Position numbers and translations under genes: made by a program. The notes beneath the pieces were generated by a model. It was given only the letters and a program-made list of their open reading frames with translations, ran no database searches and was not told the origin of the DNA. A DNA stretch of 21,997 nt, taken from NCBI GenBank assembly GCA_964503615.1, contig CAZDBA010000084.1, forward strand, positions 1 to 21,997. The letters are read 5' to 3'. Below, piece after piece: positions 8,308-15,478 of this stretch (positions within the stretch are counted from its first letter, which is position 1; each line of letters begins with the position of its first letter). The stretch is from CAZDBA01 sp964503615. GTDB lineage: Bacteria > Planctomycetota > Planctomycetia > Pirellulales > Pirellulaceae.

Positions 8308-9227
8308 AGTTCGATCGCCTCTAATTTGGCTTTGGCAACATCCAAAGTCGCCGGGACAACAAACATGTCGTCCTGTTTTTTGGGCGATTGCATCAAAAGG
8401 TCATCTGCCAGCCAGTCCAACGTATCAAGTCCAGCAGCGTGTTCAGGCGATAGTTCGGCGGCCAGTTGTGCGATTCGCGCCACCCCAACACCCGACTCAA
8501 AAGCAGCACTGAAGATAACGGGCTTGCCCGTTGCCACCAACTGCTGAATCCTGTCGCGACCACCAAGAATCGTTGGCTTGCACACCAGTGCCACGACATT
8601 AGGCCAAGCCTCAATTTGCCGCTCCCGCAACAACGTCTCGTCCAACGCATACCGAGCGCCCGTTCGAGCATATAGCTCTTCCAGCAGGTTAGAGTCTTGC
8701 AAAGGCTCTTCCACGTATTGCAAGTCAACCCCTTCGACTGCATCGAAGAAGGTAACCGCTTCTTCCAACGACCAAGCTTGATTGGCATCCAACCGTAGCT
8801 GCACCTGGTCTGGCAAACGCTTGCGGACTTCTTTCACCAGTTCGACTTCCGCTGACAGATCGCCACGGCCCACTTTCAATTTGACAGCTCGGCATTTCGT
8901 TTGAATACAATTTTCTACATCGTTCAAAACCTGTTTCCGATCACCCAACAGCAAATAATTCCATGGCACTGAAATCGGGGCTGGCTTTGAACTCTCCAAA
9001 GGGGTTTCCAGAGACTCCAGGGCAAACTGCAAAGACGCGGGAGGCGGTTGCAGGCCACGCAAGGCAGCGATCACGTCGTCGATCGTCTCTGCACTGAATC
9101 CAGGTAGCGGCGAAGCTTCGGCCCACTGGCCACGCTGCTCGATCAAGACACCTTCGCGGATGGTTTGTTCTTGACCTTGAAGTGTAATCGGCTTGGCGAA
9201 TCGAATTTTGAATCGAAATGCGTTCAT
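8304..9227 (-). CDS. menC: o-Succinylbenzoate synthase
   Basis: MenC dehydrates SHCHC to o-succinylbenzoate. The 307-residue product is an enolase-superfamily enzyme with the full active site of the family: the KxK pair at Lys116/Lys118 (VKLKVG), metal ligands Asp147 (RLDAN), Glu173 (YVEEPL) and Asp196 (ALDET), and the opposite-face Lys217 (VCKPTILGG). The frame could start at 9248, but the ATG at 9227 is chosen because it forms a 4-nt ATGA overlap with the menA stop and gives the usual N-terminus (MNAFRFKIRFAKPITL). A second ATGA overlap joins it to menE. Confidence 0.95.
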   Translation of the reverse strand: MNAFRFKIRFAKPITLQGQEQTIREGVLIEQRGQWAEASPLPGFSAETIDDVIAALRGLQPPPASLQFALESLETPLESSKPAPISVPWNYLLLGDRKQVLNDVENCIQTKCRAVKLKVGRGDLSAEVELVKEVRKRLPDQVQLRLDANQAWSLEEAVTFFDAVEGVDLQYVEEPLQDSNLLEELYARTGARYALDETLLRERQIEAWPNVVALVCKPTILGGRDRIQQLVATGKPVIFSAAFESGVGVARIAQLAAELSPEHAAGLDTLDWLADDLLMQSPKKQDDMFVVPATLDVAKAKLEAIEL

Positions 9228-10090
9228 GCCAAACCTAACCCGAGGCAAAAAAGCACGGTATACAAAAGCAAGAGCCCCGCTGTCATTCCCAGATAAGGCC
9301 GCAACGCGAAACCATCATTCTTAAAAACTTTCGCAACGATAAACATGCCAGGCAACAACACCAACCCAGCGATCGCCGGTGCCCAGCTGTTTCGCATGCC
9401 CGCGTAGATAATCGGGATCAAGGCAGCGATCACGATACAGCCCGCATACTGAAATCGGCTAAACTTGGCTCCAAAGCGAACGGCGAGTGTGCGTTTATTG
9501 GCAAGTCGATCTTCGTCAATGTCTCGCAAGTTGTTTACGACCAACAAACCTGTCGCGATTAGCCCCGGCCCCAGACCAGCCACAACCGCCGCCCCATCCA
9601 GCTCCAGCGTCTGCGCAAAATAAGTCCCCGCAACCGAAACCGGTCCAAAGAAAACTAACACGAACGGATCGGCGATCCCCAGATAAGCCAAAGAGAATCG
9701 TCCCGCCGTGTACAGCACTCCGAACAGAATACTAATCAAGCCCAGCAGCAAAAAAGGCCAGCCAGCTCGCAGGAACAGCGCGAACGAAGCTGCCGCCGTG
9801 ATCGAAAACATCAGAACGGTCGCAATCAACATCCAGCGAGGTGAAATCAAACCAGCCTGCACTGCACGCGTTGGGCCTTTGCGTTCATCCGTGTCAGCTC
9901 CTTGAAAGAAGTCACAGTAGTCGTTGCAGAAATTCGTACCGATCTGGACGGACAAGGCACAAACCAAAGCAGCCAGCATCGCCCACAGATGGAATTTGTC
10001 ATCATGGATTGCGAGCATCGCGCCGATCGCAACGGGACAAAGCCCCGCAAGCAGTGTTTTGGGACGAGCGGCAAGGATCCAATTCTTCAC
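9224..10090 (-). CDS. menA: 1,4-Dihydroxy-2-naphthoate polyprenyltransferase
   Basis: MenA is the integral membrane enzyme that attaches the polyprenyl tail to dihydroxynaphthoate, forming demethylmenaquinone for MenG. The 288-residue product is mostly hydrophobic, consistent with eight to nine helices. It has the UbiA-family first aspartate motif at 56-66 (NDYCDFFQGAD), YTAGRFSLAYLGIADPFVLVFFGPVSVAGTYF, and the second motif NNLRDIDED at 186-194. The N-terminus (WILAARPKTLLAGLCPV) is typical of MenA rather than UbiA. Translation begins at a GTG; no Shine-Dalgarno site is evident. It lies 44 nt after menB and its stop overlaps the menC start. Confidence 0.95.
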   Translation of the reverse strand: MKNWILAARPKTLLAGLCPVAIGAMLAIHDDKFHLWAMLAALVCALSVQIGTNFCNDYCDFFQGADTDERKGPTRAVQAGLISPRWMLIATVLMFSITAAASFALFLRAGWPFLLLGLISILFGVLYTAGRFSLAYLGIADPFVLVFFGPVSVAGTYFAQTLELDGAAVVAGLGPGLIATGLLVVNNLRDIDEDRLANKRTLAVRFGAKFSRFQYAGCIVIAALIPIIYAGMRNSWAPAIAGLVLLPGMFIVAKVFKNDGFALRPYLGMTAGLLLLYTVLFCLGLGLA

Positions 10091-10134
10091 AGTGTTGCTA
10101 AGCGATTTATTCGCGATCCTGAGGAGTATTTCGA

Positions 10135-11037
10135 TTAGTAGTGGTAAGGATAGTCGGACCAGTCCGGCTTGCGTTTTTCCAGAAATGCATCCCGTCCTTC
10201 TTGTGCTTCGTCAGTTCCGTAAGCCAAGCGAGTTGCCTCTCCAGCAAACAACTGTTGGCCAAACAATCCGTCATCGGCCAGATTAAATGCATACTTGATC
10301 ATTCGCTGGGCAGTCGGACTCTTGCCGCAAATTTCTGCCGCCCACTGGAGTGCTTCGTTTTCCAGATCGGCATGGGGAACCACCGCATTGACCGCTCCCT
10401 GTTGTTTCGCTTCTTCTGCGGAGTAAGTTCGCCCCAGAAAGAAAATCTCTCTGGCAATTTTTTGCCCAACCTGTTTTGCAAGATAAGCCGAACCAAAACC
10501 GCCATCAAAACTGGCAACATCGGTATCGGTTTGTTTGAACTTTCCGTGCTCTGCCGAAGCGATCGTCAAGTCACATACGACGTGCAGACTGTGCCCGCCA
10601 CCTACCGCCCAACCTGGCACCGCACAGATCACGACTTTGGGCATCGTTCGGATCAGCCGCTGGCATTCCAGGATATGCAACCGACCAGCTCGGGTGCTGT
10701 CGATCTCATCCGAATTTTTCGCTTCGTACTGATAGCCAGATTTTCCCCGCACTCGTTGGTCGCCGCCAGAACAAAACGCCCAACCACCGTCTTTGGGCGA
10801 CGGGCCATTTCCGGTCAGGATCACAGCTCCCACATCAGCCGACTGCCGAGCGTGGTCCAAAGCCGTATACAACTCATCAACAGTCTGGGGCCGAAACGCA
10901 TTGCGAACCTCCGGACGGTTAAACGCAATCCTTACCGCACCCACGTTCTTGGCACGATGGTAAGTGATATCCGAAAAACTGAACTGCGGGAGCTCTTGCC
11001 ATAGGTCGGGATCAAAAATTTCAGAAACAGTTTTCAT
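10135..11037 (-). CDS. menB: 1,4-Dihydroxy-2-naphthoyl-CoA synthase
   Basis: MenB, a crotonase-fold enzyme, cyclises OSB-CoA to DHNA-CoA. The 300-residue product shows FCSGGDQRVRG (88-98), WAVGGGHSLHVVCDLTIAS (143-161, part of the oxyanion hole), QTDTDVASFDGGFGS (169-183) with the catalytic Asp178, the conserved Tyr273 (LAYGTDEAQEGR), and the C-terminal FLEKRKPDW. Asp171 occupies the position where bicarbonate-dependent MenB enzymes have Gly, which suggests the bicarbonate-independent (type II) form. The frame stays open to 11181, but the upstream part crosses a repeat element; the ATG at 11037 (MKTVSEIFDPDLW) gives the family length. It may begin a separate transcript, because 225 nt separate it from the menH stop. 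Confidence 0.96.
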   Translation of the reverse strand: MKTVSEIFDPDLWQELPQFSFSDITYHRAKNVGAVRIAFNRPEVRNAFRPQTVDELYTALDHARQSADVGAVILTGNGPSPKDGGWAFCSGGDQRVRGKSGYQYEAKNSDEIDSTRAGRLHILECQRLIRTMPKVVICAVPGWAVGGGHSLHVVCDLTIASAEHGKFKQTDTDVASFDGGFGSAYLAKQVGQKIAREIFFLGRTYSAEEAKQQGAVNAVVPHADLENEALQWAAEICGKSPTAQRMIKYAFNLADDGLFGQQLFAGEATRLAYGTDEAQEGRDAFLEKRKPDWSDYPYHY

Positions 11038-11082
11038 ATTTCGTAACGTTCCACATAAAAAGGAAGCTGCGTTATCAGAGTT

Positions 11083-11214
11083 GGAAACCCGACGCGTTAG
11101 CGGAAGCAGCTTGGTTTTGCGAGTTTGTAGTACCGCGGCTATACAGTCTATTCGGTCTATAGAGTCTAGGCGGAACAGCACGCTTCCGGCTAAAGCGGCT
11201 TAAGCCGGTACTAC
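11083..11214. repeat. Composite interspersed repeat, copy 2, between menH and menB
   Basis: This non-coding block contains the GGAAACCCGACGCGTTAGCG unit (11083-11102) shared with the menG leader. It also holds GTAGTACCGCGGCT at 11127-11140, whose near-inverse AGCCGGTACTAC lies at 11203-11214, and GCGTTAGCGGAAGC at 11094-11107, whose near-inverse lies at 11182-11196. A perfect 12-bp palindrome CGGCTTAAGCCG sits at 11196-11207. The two arm pairs interleave rather than nest. It separates menFDH from menBACE. Confidence 0.7.
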
Positions 11215-11262
11215 GAACAGATCAACCATTGTCATCCTGTCTCCAAGGCACGTAAACCCTAA

Positions 11263-11964
11263 CTAAAGCGGTTTGATAAAATCGCGAATCAAGCTCGCTA
11301 ACTCCAGCGGCTTTTCACGATGTACCATGTGACCGCAATTGGGCAACAAATCAACTTTGATCTGTGCAACTTCTCCAACTCGGTTTGCGATCGTTTTGTA
11401 TTTTTCATCCCGTTCACCCGCAACCACCCAAGTTGGCATCACAAGTTCATGCAAACGCGGCCAATAGTTCGGCTGCTGCGAGACCGAATTAACTCGCAAT
11501 ATTTCAGGCCAGTGTTTGGCATCTCGACCGAGCTTACGTTCGATTTCCTGGTCTCGAATTTCTTCTGGCAACATCGCAAACACGCTGGATTGGTACCACT
11601 TTTGAAGAAAGGGTTCTAATTGTCCGGCCGCGATCCTGTCAGCGATCTTTTCGTCAGCAATTTCCCTTTCCGCTCGCTCAGTCTCCGACTCCAAACCGGG
11701 GTTGCCAGAAACAAATATCAGGCCAGCACATTGTTCAGGAAACTCAAGGGCGATACCCAGAGCCAAACGGGCACCCATTGAATAACCAACCACGATCGAA
11801 TTTTTCGTGAGCAAACTCGTCAATGACCGAACTGTGCCATGCCAGTCGGTTGCGACCTCGATGTTGATCGCGCGCGTTTCAAATTCGGGCAATTGAGACC
11901 TTACTTCGTCCCAATCGGAAGCATGTCCCATGAACCCATGCAAAAAAACTAACTCGCGCGGCAC
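11263..11964 (-). CDS. menH: SHCHC synthase, alpha/beta hydrolase MenH
   Basis: MenH eliminates pyruvate from SEPHCHC to give SHCHC. The 233-residue product is an alpha/beta hydrolase with the MenH signatures LHGFMGHASDW (8-18), the nucleophile elbow GYSMGARLALG with Ser62, GERDEKY with a likely catalytic Asp186, and CGHMVHREKPLEL with His212. The frame is open to 12063, deep inside menD, but the fold starts at RELVFLHGF, so the GTG at 11964 is the likely start. This overlaps the menD 3' end by 16 nt, suggesting coupled translation. No good Shine-Dalgarno site is visible, so the exact start is uncertain. Position after menD argues for MenH rather than a generic hydrolase. Confidence 0.87.
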   Translation of the reverse strand: MPRELVFLHGFMGHASDWDEVRSQLPEFETRAINIEVATDWHGTVRSLTSLLTKNSIVVGYSMGARLALGIALEFPEQCAGLIFVSGNPGLESETERAEREIADEKIADRIAAGQLEPFLQKWYQSSVFAMLPEEIRDQEIERKLGRDAKHWPEILRVNSVSQQPNYWPRLHELVMPTWVVAGERDEKYKTIANRVGEVAQIKVDLLPNCGHMVHREKPLELASLIRDFIKPL

Positions 11965-13583
11965 TTTGCAATCTCGCTTTTGATTCGATTTCGTACTGCC
12001 AGATTGGTTTGTCGATCTGTCCTCACCTCCAGAACGAGGCTGCGGTCCTGTTGCAGAGCCCATTCATAGCTGGCCGTGAACTCGTTCATGCTTTTAATCT
12101 CTCGATAGTCGAGCCCAAACATTTTCGCGGCCGGTTCGAACTGGTAAGAGTGCGGCGTCGCGAAGTACTGTTCGAAGTAGGGAGAGTCACTGATGGGCAA
12201 CAGATCAAAAATGTGGCCAGCCTGATTGTTGAGGATGACAACAATCAACGGCCACTTTGATTTGGCAATTAGTGACAACGAATTGAGGTCGTGCAGCGCC
12301 GACAGATCACCCAGCACAACAGTTGTGCTGGCCTGCAGCCCGGCCGCGTAGCCCGCTGCCGTCGCCAGCAAGCCATCAATTCCACTGGCTCCACGATTGG
12401 CGGCGACATGTCGTGGATGATCTCCCTCTTTTGATTTGACGCCAAACCAATCGGCGTCTCGGATCGGCGAACTATTGCCAAGAAAAAGCCCTGACGAACT
12501 GGGGCAGTTTTGGCTGATGAAACAAGCGACCGCCGGCTCGCTCAATTCCTCGACCACAAGTTGTTGCGTGACCACCGCAATTCGTTGGTCCGCTGCTTGC
12601 TGCCAAACAAGGCGAAATTCTTCAGAGCATGTTGGACCGCTGATCGCTTCGTTCAATTGGTCCAACGAAATCTGATGTTGCTCAATGGGCAAATGGTTGG
12701 GGTTAATGTTCTGACCACATGGCGATGCGTGAATAAATTTGGTGTTCTCATCGCGCAACTTGGCGGCCCATGCATGCCACGTCTTTGAAACGATGCGACC
12801 TCCCAAATGCAAGATCGTATCGGGCACAGGCAAATCGAACTCGGTTGGCAGCTCAAAAGAACCGGTTCTCAGACCGCTGGTTACATCACTAAGAATCGGG
12901 CAACCGAGTCGGTCAGCAAGCTTCAACGCCTGACTGGCCTGTTCAACACTAGCACGACCCAGCGCAATTAACACGTTGCCTTTCACTTCGATCGAACCCT
13001 TTGATGCGACGCTCGTTGGTTGAGGTTCAAAATCGAAATCAAAAACAGCTTCGTGACTTGGTTCCTCACTGATTGTGAACGGTTCACGAAACATGAGGTT
13101 GAAATGGACCGGCCCTTGTTGGGTCGCAGCTAATCCGCGCGAAAGTGACTGTGTTAGAGAATTTTCGTCCAAGTCTTCGGGGGAAGAAATCTCTTGGAAA
13201 ACCACAGGGTAGTTGCCAAAAATATTCTGCTGGTCGATCGTTTGATTGGCTCCCGTTCCGCGCAATTCCGGAGGGCGGTCGGCAGTCAACAACACCATCG
13301 GAACGCTTTCCATGGCTGCTTCGATGACCGCTGGAAATGCGTTGGCAACCGCAGTACCTGAAGTACAAATGAAAACGCCGGGGCGCCCTGCGGCGCGGCC
13401 AAACCCTAACGCGGCAAAAGCCAAACCTCGCTCGTCGAAATGCTGGACCACGGTCGCGTTCTTCGCGCGGGCGACAGCCAAAGTTAACGGCGTGCAGCGC
13501 GAACCTGGGGCGAGAAAGAAGTGATCTGCACCGATGTCGATACAGGCGCTAATCGCGGTGTTGGCCCACCGTTGATCGTTCAA
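11949..13583 (-). CDS. menD: SEPHCHC synthase, thiamine-diphosphate enzyme MenD
   Basis: MenD adds the succinyl unit from 2-oxoglutarate to isochorismate, the first committed step of menaquinone synthesis. The 544-residue product has the ThDP-enzyme layout: APGSR (25-29), the catalytic glutamate in HFDERGLAF (Glu51), TSGTAVANAFPAVIEA (74-89), LLTADRPPELRGTGANQTIDQ (98-118), NRGASGIDG (396-404), and the ThDP/Mg2+ motif GDLSALHDLNSL (425-436) ... ILNNQAGHIFDLLP (450-463). The start codon is a TTG, supported by AGAGGAAG 4 nt upstream (13588-13595) and by family length. It lies 54 nt after menF and its end overlaps menH. Confidence 0.96.
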   Translation of the reverse strand: MNDQRWANTAISACIDIGADHFFLAPGSRCTPLTLAVARAKNATVVQHFDERGLAFAALGFGRAAGRPGVFICTSGTAVANAFPAVIEAAMESVPMVLLTADRPPELRGTGANQTIDQQNIFGNYPVVFQEISSPEDLDENSLTQSLSRGLAATQQGPVHFNLMFREPFTISEEPSHEAVFDFDFEPQPTSVASKGSIEVKGNVLIALGRASVEQASQALKLADRLGCPILSDVTSGLRTGSFELPTEFDLPVPDTILHLGGRIVSKTWHAWAAKLRDENTKFIHASPCGQNINPNHLPIEQHQISLDQLNEAISGPTCSEEFRLVWQQAADQRIAVVTQQLVVEELSEPAVACFISQNCPSSSGLFLGNSSPIRDADWFGVKSKEGDHPRHVAANRGASGIDGLLATAAGYAAGLQASTTVVLGDLSALHDLNSLSLIAKSKWPLIVVILNNQAGHIFDLLPISDSPYFEQYFATPHSYQFEPAAKMFGLDYREIKSMNEFTASYEWALQQDRSLVLEVRTDRQTNLAVRNRIKSEIAKCRAS

Positions 13584-13587
13584 TCGT

Positions 13588-13595
13588 CTTCCTCT
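13588..13595 (-). promoter_or_regulatory. Ribosome-binding site deciding the TTG start of menD
   Basis: AGAGGAAG on the minus strand ends 4 nt before the TTG at 13583; the GAGG core is 7 nt from it. This is one of the clearest Shine-Dalgarno sites in the window and supports a TTG start for menD. Confidence 0.7.
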
Positions 13596-13637
13596 GGAGT
13601 GTGCCTGAGATAAATGGATGGCCGAATTTTTATCGGA

Positions 13638-14987
13638 TTACGAGTCCACGTCCAATACGCTGACGAAATCCTGAATCTTGTTTTCGACTTCCTGCCATTC
13701 CTGATTCGGGTCTGAGCCACGAACGATGCCGGCTCCTGAATACAGCGTAAGTGAATCGCCCTCGACCAAACCGGAGCGAATCGCAACTACAAACTGTGCA
13801 CTATCCGATCCTATCCAGCCAACGGGAGCGGCATACCACCCGCGATTAAACGGTTCGATCCTGGAAATTTCGGGCAGCGCGTTGTCTGTTGGGTAACCGC
13901 CTACCGCGGGGGTTGGGTGCAGTCGCTTAAGCAACATGCCGTCCTCAACACCCGGCTTGAGCGTTCCCTGAACTCCTGAACGTAAGTGTTGTTTGCGAGC
14001 CAACCGCAAAATCGACGCTTGTGAATCGACTTCCAGATGATCCACGAACTTGTGCAACCGTTGACGAATACTTTTGCGAACGATGTCGTGTTCACGTTGA
14101 TCTTTGTCGCTGGTCAGCAGCTCGATCGCCAAACGCTCATCCTCCTTGGCGTCTTGGCACCGCATTCGTGTCCCAGCGATGACTTCGCTTACCAACTCGG
14201 ATCCCTGTCTCAAAAACAACCTTTCCGGCGTCGCCCCTACGAACGCTTGCCGATCACCGAACCCAAAACAGAATACAAAACAATCGTTCGTATTTGCCTG
14301 CAATCGCTGACTCAAGGCGATTGGGTTCACCGCTTGGGCAAATTTCATTTTTGCCTGACGGGACAAGACGATCTTTTCGATCACTTCGCTGCGAATCAGA
14401 GAAAGCGCCTCGTCGATCTTTGACTGCCACCCATCAACGTTGGGAAGGTTGGTGCGGCTTTCGAGTGCGGGGAAGTTTTCCTCGGCACATGTAACTTCGA
14501 ACTGGATTTTCTGCAAATCAAGTCGTGCCACTCCGACGTCCGCTGCGCTCATCACAGCCAGCGTTAGGTTCCCGGCTGACAATTGCAAACGGGGAAGTAC
14601 AAATTTGCCCGCACCAAATTCTGCCCACGCGTCGGTACCATCAAACGACAACCCACCGAAAAATCGTAACTGTTCGTTTGAACCAAGTACCTCTCGGCAA
14701 CGCGCAACACATTCTGCTGGCTCGTGCCCCGGCTCAACCGTGACACTGGCAGCAAGACCTACCGCGACGGTTGTTTCGTCTGAATCACGCTCAGACCAAG
14801 CGATGGGAGTCAATTCGCGGTTTGCGTCCAGCCACTGCCACGGATCCAGTTGTGGCGCTGGCACCACGATCGCCGCCGGAAATTGGGGCTCGCCATCCTG
14901 TAACTTGTTGAGCTCTTGTTCCAGTTTGCCCAACAGCGCAGGAGAGACCGTAGTTGTGGATCCAGAATTTACCGGTCGTTCGTTCAC
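13638..14987 (-). CDS. menF: Isochorismate synthase
   Basis: MenF converts chorismate to isochorismate, the entry into menaquinone synthesis. The 449-residue product belongs to the chorismate-utilising family: EKIVLSRQ with the general-base Lys205, GATPERLF (251-258), SEVIAGTRMR (267-276), KDQREHDIV (295-303), LHPTPAVGGYP (356-366) and the C-terminal FNRGWYAAPVGW ... YSGAGIVRGSDPNQEWQEVENK. Context next to menD makes the menaquinone role more likely than a siderophore (EntC-type) role. The start is GTG, with GGAGA 4 nt upstream (14992-14996). It is the first gene of the minus-strand men cluster, so the cluster promoter should lie in 15003-15478. Confidence 0.95.
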   Translation of the reverse strand: MNERPVNSGSTTTVSPALLGKLEQELNKLQDGEPQFPAAIVVPAPQLDPWQWLDANRELTPIAWSERDSDETTVAVGLAASVTVEPGHEPAECVARCREVLGSNEQLRFFGGLSFDGTDAWAEFGAGKFVLPRLQLSAGNLTLAVMSAADVGVARLDLQKIQFEVTCAEENFPALESRTNLPNVDGWQSKIDEALSLIRSEVIEKIVLSRQAKMKFAQAVNPIALSQRLQANTNDCFVFCFGFGDRQAFVGATPERLFLRQGSELVSEVIAGTRMRCQDAKEDERLAIELLTSDKDQREHDIVRKSIRQRLHKFVDHLEVDSQASILRLARKQHLRSGVQGTLKPGVEDGMLLKRLHPTPAVGGYPTDNALPEISRIEPFNRGWYAAPVGWIGSDSAQFVVAIRSGLVEGDSLTLYSGAGIVRGSDPNQEWQEVENKIQDFVSVLDVDS

Positions 14988-14991
14988 TTGG

Positions 14992-14996
14992 TCTCC
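14992..14996 (-). promoter_or_regulatory. Ribosome-binding site of menF (GTG start)
   Basis: GGAGA on the minus strand lies 4 nt before the GTG at 14987 and supports that start. Confidence 0.6.
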
Positions 14997-15002
14997 ACAG
15001 TA

Positions 15003-15478
15003 AATATCTGCTTAGTGACCAAGGTTGGAAACAAGTTGACGAATGATAGATAACGCATTTTTGAAATTGGGTTCGGGCGGGTTCAATGCTTGTCTGCTTG
15101 CAAGCCGAACAGTTTAATCAGCGGCGAAAATGTATCCAAGCCGAAAGCTCTCACCTTTGGATGAACCGCTGTGAAATCTCCAATTTAACCTTCGAAGCCA
15201 GCAAAGGGGCTTTTTTGCGTTTCTCAACGCCGAATGTCAAGATTTAGCCGATTTGTTGCCTCAGTCTTCCAAGAAAAGGTTAATCTTCAGGTTAGCGTCC
15301 TTGGGGTGTGTCCAATTAAGAGTTGAGGCTGAAACCTTGCTAATGACGTGAGTTAACTTGGAACCATTTAAATTTGGAACCGATCCCCTAAGATTCAACA
15401 ACCTAACCGTCCCGTCTGCTGATTTCACTTCCTTTGCTTGGGACCATTGCCAACCTTCTCAAATCACAAGGTACATCG
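15003..15478. other. Divergent intergenic region menF / coiled-coil gene
   Basis: This 476-nt gap separates the divergent menF (-) and coiled-coil (+) genes and should hold both promoters. I could not assign -35/-10 boxes with confidence. It contains a possible long-range stem at 15119-15171 (CAGCGG...CCGCTG enclosing ATCCAA...TTGGAT) and a short AAGCC/GGCTT hairpin followed by a T run near 15194-15215. Just before the downstream gene there is AAGG at 15468-15471, 7 nt before its ATG. No convincing ORF or tRNA is seen. Confidence 0.5.

Noticed and set aside
10141..11004. 287-codon open frame on the + strand
   Set aside because: It is the antisense shadow of menB, which has all family motifs.
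11965..12063. N-terminal extension of menH to the ATG at 12063
   Set aside because: The extra 33 residues are antisense-like, hydrophilic and fully inside menD, and MenH family members start right before the LHGF motif.
14440..15003. 187-codon + frame
   Set aside because: It is antisense to menF and low-complexity Ser/Pro/Arg-rich, typical of shadow frames.
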